A stretch of 10,677 nucleotides of DNA, from assembly GCA_015655165.1 (NCBI GenBank), contig JAATFN010000042.1, positions 1 to 10,677 of the forward strand, read 5' to 3'. This stretch comes from Betaproteobacteria bacterium. GTDB taxonomy: Bacteria; Pseudomonadota; Gammaproteobacteria; Burkholderiales; Burkholderiaceae_D. The notes below the pieces were generated by a model that was not told the origin of the DNA, searched no databases, and was given only the letters and a program-made list of their open reading frames with translations. The translations under genes and the position numbers were made by a program. Shown piece after piece: positions 1 through 8,012 of the stretch (positions are counted from its first letter, which is position 1; the number at the start of each line of letters is the position of its first letter).

Positions 1-20
1 CGCATTGCCAACAGCGACAG

Positions 21-48
21 ATTATATATTCTCAGGAAATATTGTCAA
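21..48 (-). promoter_or_regulatory. Consensus sigma70 promoter beyond the pgsA stop, firing out of the window
   Basis: On the minus strand the -35 box TTGACA (48-43) and the -10 box TATAAT (26-21) both match the sigma70 consensus at six of six bases, with a 16-nt spacer. The expected start site is near position 14. The promoter begins only 3 nt after the pgsA stop codon, and no gene it could serve lies inside the window, so the target is just past position 1. In E. coli and several other proteobacteria pgsA is followed by tRNA genes (glyW-cysT-leuZ in E. coli). A full-consensus promoter suits a stable RNA, and the last three bases on this strand (GCG) are compatible with, but do not prove, the start of a tRNA-Gly. 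The boxes are seen directly; the tRNA target is inference. Confidence 0.8.
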
Positions 49-51
49 GTA

Positions 52-636
52 TCAGCGTTTGTTTTCTTGTACTTTTTTTATCAACGGCCACGCTTTCGAC
101 AAGTAGTAAAACATCGACCATACTGTTAATACAGCGGCAATCCATAACAGCCAGTTACCAATGACCATGGTATCAACACCGTTAATAAAAGAGTGTCCAT
201 ATAACAAAATCGGAATAGCCACCATTTGTGCTGCTGTTTTAATCTTGCCCAAAGAACTCACTGCTACCGATTTTGATGCCCCGATTTGCGCCATCCATTC
301 GCGCAATGCGGAAATGGTAATTTCACGGCCGATAATAATGAATGCAATCACAGCATCCACACGCCCCAGATCAACCAGTACCAATAATGCACCAGCGACC
401 ATGAGTTTATCTGCGACAGGGTCAAGAAATGCGCCAAATGCCGAAGTCTGATTCCAGCGCCGTGCTAAAAATCCGTCAAACCAGTCGGTTAACGCGGCCA
501 CAATAAAGATTAAACTCGACGCCACGCCCTGATCGAAACGCGACATATCATGTTCGGGAATATAAAAAACACCGACAACTAACGGAATTAATGCAACGCG
601 TAACCAGGTAAGTAATATAGGAATATTCAATGGCAT
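52..636 (-). CDS. pgsA: CDP-diacylglycerol--glycerol-3-phosphate 3-phosphatidyltransferase (PgsA)
   Basis: This inner-membrane enzyme makes phosphatidylglycerol phosphate from CDP-diacylglycerol and glycerol 3-phosphate, the committed step to phosphatidylglycerol and cardiolipin. The 194-aa protein carries the full CDP-alcohol phosphotransferase signature: D51, D54, G55, A58, R59, G68, D72 and D76 with the family's exact spacing, the aspartates binding the metal ions. Hydrophobic segments lie at about residues 5-25, 40-52, 78-100, 130-147 and 158-178. The N-terminus (MPLNIPILLTWLRV) aligns well with E. coli PgsA as I remember it, which supports the ATG at 636. Ribosome binding is weak: a GGA about 8 nt upstream, and a better AAGGA that lies too far (16 nt). 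It follows uvrC after 136 nt with no visible terminator or clear promoter, so cotranscription is possible. The uvrC-pgsA pairing is common in proteobacteria. Confidence 0.97.
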   Translation of the reverse strand: MPLNIPILLTWLRVALIPLVVGVFYIPEHDMSRFDQGVASSLIFIVAALTDWFDGFLARRWNQTSAFGAFLDPVADKLMVAGALLVLVDLGRVDAVIAFIIIGREITISALREWMAQIGASKSVAVSSLGKIKTAAQMVAIPILLYGHSFINGVDTMVIGNWLLWIAAVLTVWSMFYYLSKAWPLIKKVQENKR

Positions 637-728
637 ATCTGTGATCCGTTTTTCCTTAGAACAATGTATGACAACGTCTAGAATAAGATAGTAGCAGAGC
701 CAGAATGGGTTTCACTACTTAATCCACC

Positions 729-744
729 ATATTGTCCACAATAT
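729..744. repeat. Short AT-rich inverted repeat in the uvrC-pgsA gap
   Basis: The perfect 6-bp arms ATATTG and CAATAT flank a 4-nt centre (TCCA on the plus strand). The site sits in the 136-nt gap (637-772) between uvrC and pgsA. The stem is almost all A-T and no U-run follows it in the direction of transcription, so it is not a convincing intrinsic terminator. It could be a protein-binding half-site pair or chance in AT-rich DNA. I searched the rest of this gap for paired -35 and -10 boxes and found none that I would defend. Confidence 0.3.
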
Positions 745-772
745 TCACATTCACTGTATAAATCAGACAAAT

Positions 773-2632
773 TCAATGTAATTGTTTGTAAATATCCTCG
801 GCAAGTTTCCTTGAAATACCTTCCACAGAAGCAATCTCATCCACACTTGCATCCATGACACCACGCAATCCACCAAACCGGATCAACAGCTTTTGACGGC
901 GTTTCGCACCAATGCCTTCGATCTCTTCAAGACGAGATGTCTGACGGGCTTTAGCACGTTTGGCGCGCATACCAGTAATGGCAAACCGGTGTGCCTCGTC
1001 GCGGATTTGAGCAATCAACATTAATGCCGCCGATGCTTTACCCAGCTCTTGTGGTGCACGTCCGTCCGCAAAAATCAATGTTTCCAGACCGACACGACGC
1101 CCCTCACCTTTGGCAACACCTACAATCAAACCGATATTCAGCCCCAGTTCGGTTAATACCTGACGTGCCATCTCGACTTGACCTTTACCACCGTCAATCA
1201 ACACCACATCGGGCATTACACCATCCCCGCCGGCAACCTTCTCGTAGCGACGCATCAATACTTGCCGCATGGCAGCATAATCATCACCCGGCGTAATGTC
1301 ATTGATATTGTACCGACGATACTCTGCATTTTGCATGACATGATGATGAAACACGACACATGAAGCCTGCGTCGCTTCACCTTGCGTATGACTGATATCA
1401 AAGCATTCAACACGTAAACTATCGATGTCTTCTGTTTCCAGTCCTAGTGCCTCAACCAAAGCACGGGTGCGTGACTGCTGTGATCCTTGCTCGGACAATA
1501 ATCGTGCCAATGCAATTTGCCCACCTTTATTAGCCATCTCGAGCCATTGACGACGTTGTCCTTGTGGTTGAAAGGATAAAGTAATGCGATGATGACACTG
1601 GTCCATTAAAGCCATCATCAATGCAGGATCATCAAACTCGGTATTGACAATCAGTGTGCCCGGAATAAATTTATCCAGATAATGCTGCGTTAAAAATGCC
1701 TTCAGGACATCAACTTCGAGCGAATGATCTCCCTCACTGCCAAGCGCATAATCAACCTGGGTCGGGAAATAGGCCCGGTCACCCAAATGCCGACGACCGC
1801 GCACCATCGCCAGATTCACACAAGCGCGCCCGCCTTGTACAACAACGGCAATAATATCGATATCGGCATCACTGCCGATTTCCATACTCTGCTGATGCAA
1901 GACCGCCGACAATGAAGCCATCTGGTTACGTACCAATGCTGCCTGCTCGAATTTCAATGCTTCGGCAAACGTATGCATTTTAATTTCCAATGCATGTAAA
2001 ACCTCGTTTTGGCGGCCATGCAGGAATTGCGCCGCATTGTCGACATCGGTTTGATAGCTCTCAACATCAATCAAACCGACACACGGGCCGCTACAACGAT
2101 GAATCTGATATAAAAGACAAGGACGCGTACGATTGGCAAAGACAGTATCTTCACAAGTGCGTAATAAAAATACTTTTTGTAAAATCTGGATTGATTCTCT
2201 GACCGCCCATGTATTGGGGAATGGACCGAAATACTGGTTTTTTTTATCGACCGCGCCACGGTAATACGCCATCCTCGGATAGGTATGCCCGGAGAGCTTT
2301 AAATAGGGATAGGACTTGTCGTCGCGAAACAGAATATTAAAGCGTGGCTTTAATGTTTTAATCAGATTGTTTTCCAGAAGAAGCGCCTCTGCCTCGCTTC
2401 TGGTCACCGTTGTCTCAAGACGCATAATACGCTCGACCATCATCGCAATGCGGGGACTGGTGAGCGTTTTCTGGAAATAACTGGAGACACGTTTTTTGAG
2501 ATCGCGTGCTTTACCGACATACAAGATATTGTCGTCGGCATCAAAATACCGATACACACCTGGCAGATGCGGCAGTTTACTCACGGTCTCTAAAACGACC
2601 TCTTTCGGGTCTGGTGGTAAAACGTCAGACAT
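773..2632 (-). CDS. uvrC: UvrABC system protein C (excision nuclease subunit)
   Basis: UvrC makes the 3' and 5' incisions around bulky DNA lesions in nucleotide excision repair after UvrA and UvrB have located them. The 619-aa protein has the expected order: a GIY-YIG nuclease at about 20-100 (G25-V-Y27, Y38-V-G40, E87) for the 3' cut; four cysteines C160, C172, C180 and C184 with spacing 11-7-3; a UvrB-binding UVR motif at about 205-240; the RNase H-like endonuclease with D412 (ECFDISH), D480 (VLIDGGKGQ) and H548 (RDEAHRF) as the likely triad for the 5' cut; and tandem helix-hairpin-helix motifs at about 565-619. E. coli UvrC is 610 aa. The ATG at 2632 lies 17 nt after the nagZ stop, with only a weak GTGGA-type binding site. 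The stop is TGA. No key residue is missing. Confidence 0.98.
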   Translation of the reverse strand: MSDVLPPDPKEVVLETVSKLPHLPGVYRYFDADDNILYVGKARDLKKRVSSYFQKTLTSPRIAMMVERIMRLETTVTRSEAEALLLENNLIKTLKPRFNILFRDDKSYPYLKLSGHTYPRMAYYRGAVDKKNQYFGPFPNTWAVRESIQILQKVFLLRTCEDTVFANRTRPCLLYQIHRCSGPCVGLIDVESYQTDVDNAAQFLHGRQNEVLHALEIKMHTFAEALKFEQAALVRNQMASLSAVLHQQSMEIGSDADIDIIAVVVQGGRACVNLAMVRGRRHLGDRAYFPTQVDYALGSEGDHSLEVDVLKAFLTQHYLDKFIPGTLIVNTEFDDPALMMALMDQCHHRITLSFQPQGQRRQWLEMANKGGQIALARLLSEQGSQQSRTRALVEALGLETEDIDSLRVECFDISHTQGEATQASCVVFHHHVMQNAEYRRYNINDITPGDDYAAMRQVLMRRYEKVAGGDGVMPDVVLIDGGKGQVEMARQVLTELGLNIGLIVGVAKGEGRRVGLETLIFADGRAPQELGKASAALMLIAQIRDEAHRFAITGMRAKRAKARQTSRLEEIEGIGAKRRQKLLIRFGGLRGVMDASVDEIASVEGISRKLAEDIYKQLH

Positions 2633-2649
2633 ACCGCATCATCCACATG

Positions 2650-3693
2650 CTAGACCAAGGCCTGCACTTGTTTACGTGCTGCCACATAACGTGCATCAAG
2701 TTGCAAAGCATCCCAGTCAAGCGCCGCCGTTTGCGGCACAAGTGCGGCAATACGTTGGGCCGAGACCACATCGATAGCAGTACCCAATCCCGATAAAATC
2801 TGATCGGCCTTCTCTGGTGAATTACAAATCAATGCCACATCACACCCTGCCGACAAGGCAGCTTTTGCTGCATCCAATGCGGTACCGGCAACCGTTGCCC
2901 CTTGCATACTCAAGTCATCACTAAAAATGACGCCTTCAAAACCCAAATCTTTGCGTAATACCGTTAACCATTTTTTAGAAAACCCGGCTGGCGACTTGTC
3001 AAACTGCGGATAAATCACATGTGCGGGCATCACTGCAGCCAGACTCATACCCAGCCAATCATATGGCCTCGCATCATGTCCCATAATCTCGTCAAAAGAA
3101 CGTTCATCTACGGGAATATCCACATGTGAATCCGCTTTCACAAACCCATGCCCCGGAAAATGTTTGCCACAATTGGCCATGCCGGCCAACGCCAGCCCAT
3201 GATTGACACTTTTAGCCAGCAATGTCACCACACGGGCATCCCGGTGAAACGATCTATCACCAATGACACTCGATGCGCCATAATCGACATCAAGCACTGG
3301 TGTAAACGACAAATCGACACCACAGGCACGTAACTCTGCCGCTAGCACAAATCCTAAAGCTGTTGCAACTTTCGTCGCTGCCAATACATCGTTGTCCCAC
3401 AATTGACCGAGTTTACGCATCGAAGGCAAAACAGTAAAACCATCTGTTCTAAAACGTTGTACGCGCCCGCCTTCATGGTCAACTGCAATCAAAATGCCAG
3501 GACGTGCCGCATGAATAGCAGCAGTTAATGCGGCCAACTGGGCACGATCAGTATAGTTGCGGGTAAATAAAATGACACCACCTGTTAAGGGGTGACGGAG
3601 TCGACGCACATCGTCTTCGGTTAAGGTTTTACCGACAACATCGAGCATGACAGGACCTAACGGCGCCCTGTTATCTTGATTGACTGACTTCAT
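2650..3693 (-). CDS. nagZ: Beta-N-acetylhexosaminidase NagZ (peptidoglycan recycling)
   Basis: NagZ is a cytoplasmic glycoside hydrolase of family 3. It removes N-acetylglucosamine from anhydro-muropeptides imported during cell-wall recycling, and in some bacteria its products control inducible AmpC beta-lactamase. The 347-aa protein is a single TIM-barrel domain, as usual for proteobacterial NagZ. Visible motifs are [10 protein letters not shown] (71-80), the KHFPGHG loop (177-183) with D188-S-H190 of the acid/base dyad, and FSDDLSM (257-263), whose aspartate (D259 or D260) is the nucleophile. The ATG at 3693 overlaps the acpS stop as ATGA, which suggests translational coupling, and a GGAG binding site lies 5 nt upstream (3699-3702). 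No ampR or ampC is visible nearby, so a link to resistance cannot be argued from this window. Confidence 0.96.
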   Translation of the reverse strand: MKSVNQDNRAPLGPVMLDVVGKTLTEDDVRRLRHPLTGGVILFTRNYTDRAQLAALTAAIHAARPGILIAVDHEGGRVQRFRTDGFTVLPSMRKLGQLWDNDVLAATKVATALGFVLAAELRACGVDLSFTPVLDVDYGASSVIGDRSFHRDARVVTLLAKSVNHGLALAGMANCGKHFPGHGFVKADSHVDIPVDERSFDEIMGHDARPYDWLGMSLAAVMPAHVIYPQFDKSPAGFSKKWLTVLRKDLGFEGVIFSDDLSMQGATVAGTALDAAKAALSAGCDVALICNSPEKADQILSGLGTAIDVVSAQRIAALVPQTAALDWDALQLDARYVAARKQVQALV

Positions 3694-4091
3694 AGTTTCT
3701 CCACAATGACAAATGCAACAGCATATTCTGCCTCATCGGTAATAGACACCTGCGCTTGCAGTCCGTTCTCGGACATCCAGGCTTGCAGCTTACCACTACA
3801 GACAACTTCAGGCTTACCGCTTGGTGCGTTTAACACCTGCATCGCACGCCATGTCATCGGCATTCTCATCCCAAGTCCGATCGCTTTGGAGAACGCTTCC
3901 TTGGCCGCAAAGCGCGTTGCCAGAAAGCGTATGCCACGCACGTCGACTTTTGCTTTACGACGCAAATATTTTTGCATCTCTTCTTCACCCAGTATTTTTT
4001 GGGCGAAACGATCTCCGTGACGCGCAAGCGCTGCCACGACACGATCGATTTTTAACATGTCCGTACCAATACCGTAAATCATTTTCGCCAT
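3690..4091 (-). CDS. acpS: Holo-[acyl-carrier-protein] synthase AcpS
   Basis: AcpS transfers the 4'-phosphopantetheine arm of coenzyme A to apo-ACP, activating it for fatty acid synthesis in the cytoplasm. The 133-aa length fits the small trimeric AcpS class. The two magnesium-binding motifs are present: D11 in IYGIGTDML and E65 in [13 protein letters not shown]. The conserved C-terminal block [16 protein letters not shown] (116-131) is also there. The ATG at 4091 is preferred over the internal ATG at 4082 because a GGA lies 5 nt upstream of the former. It follows the tandem TAA TAA stop of pdxJ by 13 nt and overlaps nagZ by 4 bp. The pdxJ-acpS pairing is conserved across many proteobacteria. 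Confidence 0.97.
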   Translation of the reverse strand: MAKMIYGIGTDMLKIDRVVAALARHGDRFAQKILGEEEMQKYLRRKAKVDVRGIRFLATRFAAKEAFSKAIGLGMRMPMTWRAMQVLNAPSGKPEVVCSGKLQAWMSENGLQAQVSITDEAEYAVAFVIVEKL

Positions 4092-4104
4092 TTTTTCCGG
4101 TTTA

Positions 4105-4860
4105 TTAACCTAAACGTGCCTTGACGATGATTGCTTTCATATCGGCAACCGCTTTTTTCCATCCGACAAACACTGCTTGTGCGACAATCGCGTGCCCGAT
4201 ATTCAATTCGGCAATATCGGCAATACGGGCAATCGACTGCACATTGGTGTAATGCAAGCCATGACCGGCATTCACCTTCAAACCATGCTTCACACCCATC
4301 TCGACACCTGTGACAATACGTGCCAGTTCCTGTGCAAGTTCTTGCTCGTCATGCGCCTCGGCATAACGTCCCGTATGCAATTCAATGACCGAGGCACCGG
4401 CTTCCACTGCTGCTGCAATCTGTTCGGCATGTGCATCGATAAACAGACTCACACGAATACCTTCTGCCTGGAGTTGTGTAATGGCGGCTTTAACTTGTGT
4501 GAAGTGGGTGACGATATCGAGTCCACCTTCAGTTGTCACTTCTTCGCGTTTTTCAGGGACCAGACACACATCTTGCGGTTTGATACTACACGCAAAATCA
4601 ATCATCTCGGCAGTCACAGCCGCTTCCAGATTCATGCGTGTACGTAACAAAGGGCGAATGGCACGTACATCGGCATCTTTAATATGACGACGATCCTCGC
4701 GCAAATGCAGTGTGATTGCATCCGCGCCGGCTTCTTCTGCCAACAATGCTGCCTGGACCGGGTCTGGATAGGTCGTACCACGTGCATTACGCAACGTCGC
4801 CACATGGTCGATATTGACACCTAATTCGATCACAGAACCCACAGGGTGTAAAAAACTCAT
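4105..4860 (-). CDS. pdxJ: Pyridoxine 5'-phosphate synthase PdxJ
   Basis: PdxJ condenses 3-amino-2-oxopropyl phosphate with 1-deoxy-D-xylulose 5-phosphate to give pyridoxine 5'-phosphate, the ring-closing step of DXP-dependent vitamin B6 synthesis. From the ATG at 4860 the protein is 251 aa (E. coli about 243). It shows [16 protein letters not shown] (13-28), H52 in [11 protein letters not shown]79 in RMNLEA, the [15 protein letters not shown] loop (101-115), and H200 in NAGHGL; these correspond to the E. coli catalytic residues H45, E72 and H193. The frame is open for 27 more codons to a TTG at 4941, but that stretch is basic, resembles nothing in the family and has no binding site, so I reject it. 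The gene ends in tandem TAA TAA (4107-4102). About 111 nt separate it from the benE-like gene upstream. Confidence 0.97.
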   Translation of the reverse strand: MSFLHPVGSVIELGVNIDHVATLRNARGTTYPDPVQAALLAEEAGADAITLHLREDRRHIKDADVRAIRPLLRTRMNLEAAVTAEMIDFACSIKPQDVCLVPEKREEVTTEGGLDIVTHFTQVKAAITQLQAEGIRVSLFIDAHAEQIAAAVEAGASVIELHTGRYAEAHDEQELAQELARIVTGVEMGVKHGLKVNAGHGLHYTNVQSIARIADIAELNIGHAIVAQAVFVGWKKAVADMKAIIVKARLG

Positions 4861-4945
4861 GATATTGCCCGAATAACAGTTAGTTGATGTGTAAACGTCT
4901 ATTTTAGCGCCGCTGCGTCTGAATTTGGCTTTTTTTGGCAAAAGC

Positions 4946-4964
4946 TGATCCCGATCACACGTGT
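4946..4964. repeat. Two adjoining small palindromes between the benE-like gene and pdxJ
   Basis: The gap 4861-4971 holds a 5-bp inverted repeat TGATC-CC-GATCA (4946-4957) running directly into the perfect palindrome ACACGTGT (4957-4964), sharing one base. Further into the gap is a GCTTTT/AAAAGC stem-loop on the minus strand (about 4944-4927) with no U-run after it. A -10-like TAAAAT (minus strand, 4906-4901) has no matching -35 box. The sites could be operators for pdxJ or weak 3' structure for the transporter mRNA. Each is short enough to be chance, and no regulator is recognised. Confidence 0.25.
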
Positions 4965-4971
4965 TGTCGTA

Positions 4972-6165
4972 CTACATCGTCTGGTGTTTATTTTTTTTAT
5001 AATCCCAGTTCAGCACAACCATTGCCACCGCACCAATCACAACACCCCAGAATGCCGCCCCAATACCAAACAGCGTCATACCGGAAGCTGTCACTAAAAA
5101 GGTGATCAATGCCGGCTCGCGTTGCTTGACATCGGCCATTGCAACCACCATTCCACTGGCAATCGTACCAAATAAGGCAAGACCGGCAATCGCCATGATG
5201 AGTGTTTTAGGAAATGCCGCAATCAATGCGACAACTGTTGCACCAAACACACCTGCAAGCAAATAAAAGATGCCGGCAAACACACTGGACATATAACGTT
5301 TAGCAGGATTCTCATGCGACTCTTCTCCCGCGCAAATGGCAGCTGTAATTGCTGCCAGACAGACCGAGAAACATCCAAATGGTGCCAACAACATGGTGGC
5401 AAGTCCTGTCCATGTCATCAATGACGATACAGGTGGTGCATAACCGCACGAACGCATCACGGCAACACCAGGCACGTTTTGTGACGCCATCGAGACAATA
5501 AAGAGAGGAATACCGACACTTAACAATACCTTGATAGAGAACTCCGGCATCATCAATACCGGCTTTGTCACAGCCACATCTGCCATGCCGAACACCAATA
5601 GTCCTTTTGACCATGCAAATAGCGAGCCCAGAACCAGTACAAGAATAATTGCGTAACGTGGCATCAGACGTCTACCCAGCAAATAGGTGACAAACATCAA
5701 TGAGACCAATGCAAACTGCTGTTGCATTGCTGCAAACACATCCATGCCGAAACGCACCAAAATACCTGCCAACATTGCTGAGGCAATCGACAAGGGAATG
5801 CGTTTCATGGATTTTTCAAAAATGCGGGTAACACCACACAACGTCACTAATGCACCACTAAAAATGAACACGCCAATGGCCTGATTCATCGTCACGCCTT
5901 CAAGACCTGTAATTAACAAGGCAGCGCCTGGTGTGGCCCAAGCGGTAACAACAGGAATACGGTAACGTAACGACAAGCCAATACAGGTAATACCCATACC
6001 AAAACCTAATGCGCCAATCCATGAACTGATCTGTTCCGGTGTTGCCCCGGCAGTTATCGCTGCCTGAAACACAATTGCAGCCGATGATGTAAAACCGACC
6101 AATACCACCACAAACCCGGCAGCAACAGCAGACCAGGAAAAATCCTTCAATAATCTATTTATCAT
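4972..6165 (-). CDS. BenE-family transporter (annotated family name: benzoate/H+ symporter)
   Basis: This is an integral inner-membrane protein with about 12 predicted hydrophobic segments, beginning around WSAVAAGFVVVLVGFTSSAAIVF and continuing to VVIGAVAMVVLNW near the C-terminus. It ends in a basic cytoplasmic tail (DYKKNKHQTM). Family features are SWIGALGFGMG, PVVTAWATPGAALL and the QNVPGVAVMR segment in the middle. The best start is the ATG at 6165, giving 397 aa (E. coli YdcO is about 391 aa), because an AGGAG lies 11 nt upstream. A longer frame to a GTG at 6213 adds 16 residues with no support. The namesake BenE imports benzoate, but no ben or cat gene is nearby and the family's substrate range is poorly known, so the substrate is unknown. 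It sits between recO and pdxJ, which are usually adjacent in this group. Confidence 0.88.
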   Translation of the reverse strand: MINRLLKDFSWSAVAAGFVVVLVGFTSSAAIVFQAAITAGATPEQISSWIGALGFGMGITCIGLSLRYRIPVVTAWATPGAALLITGLEGVTMNQAIGVFIFSGALVTLCGVTRIFEKSMKRIPLSIASAMLAGILVRFGMDVFAAMQQQFALVSLMFVTYLLGRRLMPRYAIILVLVLGSLFAWSKGLLVFGMADVAVTKPVLMMPEFSIKVLLSVGIPLFIVSMASQNVPGVAVMRSCGYAPPVSSLMTWTGLATMLLAPFGCFSVCLAAITAAICAGEESHENPAKRYMSSVFAGIFYLLAGVFGATVVALIAAFPKTLIMAIAGLALFGTIASGMVVAMADVKQREPALITFLVTASGMTLFGIGAAFWGVVIGAVAMVVLNWDYKKNKHQTM

Positions 6166-6176
6166 GCTGCTGGCAA

Positions 6177-6181
6177 CTCCT
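6177..6181 (-). promoter_or_regulatory. Ribosome binding site that decides the benE-like start
   Basis: AGGAG on the minus strand lies 11 nt before the ATG at 6165. It would fall inside the coding region if translation began at the GTG at 6213 or the ATG at 6204, neither of which has a comparable site in front. It therefore supports a 397-aa rather than a 413-aa protein. The 11-nt spacing is a little long. Confidence 0.6.
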
Positions 6182-6192
6182 GTTCTTATATC

Positions 6193-6236
6193 AAAAACAA
6201 ACATGCCCTTCACAGGTCATCATTGCTTTTGTTTTT
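6193..6236. repeat. AT-rich 9-bp inverted repeat across the recO stop and the recO-benE gap
   Basis: On the plus strand AAAAACAAA (6193-6201) and its exact reverse complement TTTGTTTTT (6228-6236) are separated by 26 nt. The upstream arm in transcription order reaches the first base of the recO stop codon region. The arms hold a single G-C pair each, so an RNA hairpin would be weak, though the second arm on the mRNA is U-rich. It could be a poor terminator or attenuator between recO and the transporter gene, or chance. Confidence 0.25.
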
Positions 6237-7069
6237 TATAGCTGCATCAGATCAATCAACATCTGTCGGGTGTTGATTTTGGCATTGCCCAAATGATGGG
6301 CCAATAAGAAACGCATCAACAATTTACTTTGCGTTTGGGTTGTTGCATCACTGTAGTCTTCCCGTTCCATATCGAGCAATGTCTTACCAGTCACACGTGG
6401 CCATACATCGGATACATTGGCCAGGCGCACCCCTTGCAAAGGATCAATCACATAGGACTGTTCTGCAACTACTGCCTTGGCATCTCCCGCCGTGACTGTC
6501 CAGTTACCGGCCACACCTGTTTCTTTCAACAATGCGCGCTCGAACTGGCGTAAAACAATCGGTGCTGCCTCGCCGTGCGCCAGACGATTTAATGTCGCCA
6601 CATAATGATCGAACAACACAGGATGGGGATCTTCGCGGGCAATTAATTTCACCAACAATTCATTCAGGTAAAAACCGCACAGCAGTGCCGATTTTTCCAG
6701 TGGCAATAAACCGCCAACCCACTCGGCAGCTGTCAATGTTTTGACTTCTGATTTGCCACTCCAGCTAAACGACAGGGGTTGAAATGTCTGCAATACACCG
6801 CGCAATTTTGAATGTGGGCGTTTGGCACCTTTAGCGACCAAAGCAATTCTGCCATACTCGCGCGAGAATACATCAATGATCAGGCTGGTTTCTTTATGGG
6901 GATAGCTATGCAACACAAAGCCTGGCTGGGCTGCAACACGATGCTCTTTTTCCAGAGGCTTGCGTTTGACGGAAGATTTAGCGGCAGCAACAGCAGGCAC
7001 AGTGTTAGCCACTGTTACGTCATCAACAGCTGTAACCGATGATGTCAGATAGTCTGCTATGCTTGCCAT
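6236..7069 (-). CDS. recO: DNA repair protein RecO
   Basis: RecO, with RecR and RecF, loads RecA onto SSB-coated single-stranded DNA in the RecFOR recombination pathway. The 277-aa protein has a 44-residue Ala/Val/Thr-rich N-terminal extension ending in a basic stretch ([10 protein letters not shown]), then the OB-fold starting at about 45 ([24 protein letters not shown]). The [22 protein letters not shown] segment (78-99) is well conserved, and the helical core carries [17 protein letters not shown] (131-147). The single cysteine in this region argues against the four-Cys zinc site of Deinococcus RecO, as in E. coli. The ATG at 7069 has an AGAG about 7 nt upstream, and no other usable start lies in the extension, so the extension looks real. 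It follows era by 18 nt. Confidence 0.96.
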   Translation of the reverse strand: MASIADYLTSSVTAVDDVTVANTVPAVAAAKSSVKRKPLEKEHRVAAQPGFVLHSYPHKETSLIIDVFSREYGRIALVAKGAKRPHSKLRGVLQTFQPLSFSWSGKSEVKTLTAAEWVGGLLPLEKSALLCGFYLNELLVKLIAREDPHPVLFDHYVATLNRLAHGEAAPIVLRQFERALLKETGVAGNWTVTAGDAKAVVAEQSYVIDPLQGVRLANVSDVWPRVTGKTLLDMEREDYSDATTQTQSKLLMRFLLAHHLGNAKINTRQMLIDLMQL

Positions 7070-7087
7070 GGCGCCACTCTTTAAGAT

Positions 7088-8005
7088 TTATTCATAACCG
7101 TACGAGCGCAATCTTGCTTCGTTGTCTGCCCAGCCGGATTTCACTTTGACCCAGATTTCCAGGTACACAGGGCCATCAAACAAACGCTCCATATCCTGTC
7201 TTGCCTGTGTCGAAATATCTTTCAGGCGCGCACCCTTCTGGCCGATGACCATGGCTTTATGTCCGTCACGCTCGACAAGAATCGCTGCAAAAATACGGCG
7301 TAAATTACCTTCTTGCTCGAATTTCTCAATCACAACAGTACTTGTGTAAGGCAACTCGTCACCAACAAAACGAAAGACTTTTTCACGGACGATTTCCGAC
7401 GCCAGAAACTTCTCGCTACGATCGGTAATATCATCTTCATCAAATACCGGTGCATTGACCGGCAAGTGTTTTTCCACTTCGTCTTGCAAACGATCCATCT
7501 GGAAACGCTGCTTGGCCGAGACAGGCACAATCGCAATGAAATCGTGCAACAGAGATAACTGTTGTGCAAAATTCATTAACGCCGCTTTGTCTTTAATGCG
7601 ATCTGTTTTATTCAATACCAGAATAACCGGTACATTCGTCGGCAACAATTTCATCACCTGTTTGTCTGCATCACCGAATGTACCAGACTCGACTACAAAT
7701 AAAACCACATCGACCGATGTCAATGTATTGGTCACAGTCCGATTTAAAGTTTTGTTCAACGCATTGCTATGACGCGTTTGAAATCCTGGTGTATCGACAT
7801 AGACAAACTGTGCTTTGTCGGTTGTCTGAATTCCGATAATACGATGGCGTGTTGTTTGTGCTTTACGGGAAGTAATACTTACTTTTGCGCCGATTAACAC
7901 GTTCATCAATGTAGACTTGCCCACATTAGGACGGCCAACAATGGCAATATAACCACAACGGAAATCGTTTTTTACATCGGAGCCAGATGGTGAAATATCA
8001 GTCAT
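7088..8005 (-). CDS. era: GTPase Era (16S rRNA maturation and 30S assembly)
   Basis: Era is an essential GTPase that binds the 3' end of 16S rRNA through its KH domain and helps complete 30S subunit assembly. All G-motifs are intact in the 305-aa protein: G1 GRPNVGKS (24-31), G2 around T51-T52 in KAQTTRHR, G3 DTPG (71-74), G4 NKTD (132-135) and G5 SAK (163-165). The type II KH domain occupies about 215-300, with [12 protein letters not shown] at 253-264. A short polar N-terminus of about 17 residues precedes the G domain, longer than in some relatives by my memory. The ATG at 8005 starts 7 nt after the rnc stop, with a weak AAAG-type binding site overlapping that stop. Coupling with rnc is conserved in bacteria; both act on rRNA. 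Confidence 0.98.
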   Translation of the reverse strand: MTDISPSGSDVKNDFRCGYIAIVGRPNVGKSTLMNVLIGAKVSITSRKAQTTRHRIIGIQTTDKAQFVYVDTPGFQTRHSNALNKTLNRTVTNTLTSVDVVLFVVESGTFGDADKQVMKLLPTNVPVILVLNKTDRIKDKAALMNFAQQLSLLHDFIAIVPVSAKQRFQMDRLQDEVEKHLPVNAPVFDEDDITDRSEKFLASEIVREKVFRFVGDELPYTSTVVIEKFEQEGNLRRIFAAILVERDGHKAMVIGQKGARLKDISTQARQDMERLFDGPVYLEIWVKVKSGWADNEARLRSYGYE

Positions 8006-8012
8006 GCGTTCT

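Noticed and set aside
1..20. A tRNA gene start at the window edge
   Set aside because: Only three terminal bases (GCG on the minus strand) would fit; too little sequence to call an RNA gene.
4901..4906. TAAAAT on the minus strand as a promoter for pdxJ
   Set aside because: It matches the -10 at five of six bases but has no -35-like hexamer at a normal distance; the TTGCCA further up is 29 nt away.
4927..4944. Stem-loop GCTTTT/AAAAGC as an intrinsic terminator after the benE-like gene
   Set aside because: The stem is short and A-T rich and is not followed by a U-run on the transcribed strand.
6185..6190. TATAAG on the minus strand as a -10 box for the benE-like gene
   Set aside because: There is no -35 match at 15-19 nt, and the predicted start would fall within the Shine-Dalgarno sequence, leaving no usable leader.
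6166..6213. A 16-residue N-terminal extension of the benE-like protein from a GTG at 6213
   Set aside because: There is no binding site before it, it shows no family resemblance, and an AGGAG lies in front of the ATG at 6165.
4972..6213. A transposon or genomic island carrying the benE-like gene
   Set aside because: There is no transposase, integrase, target-site duplication or long terminal inverted repeat; the flanking inverted repeats are short and unrelated to each other.
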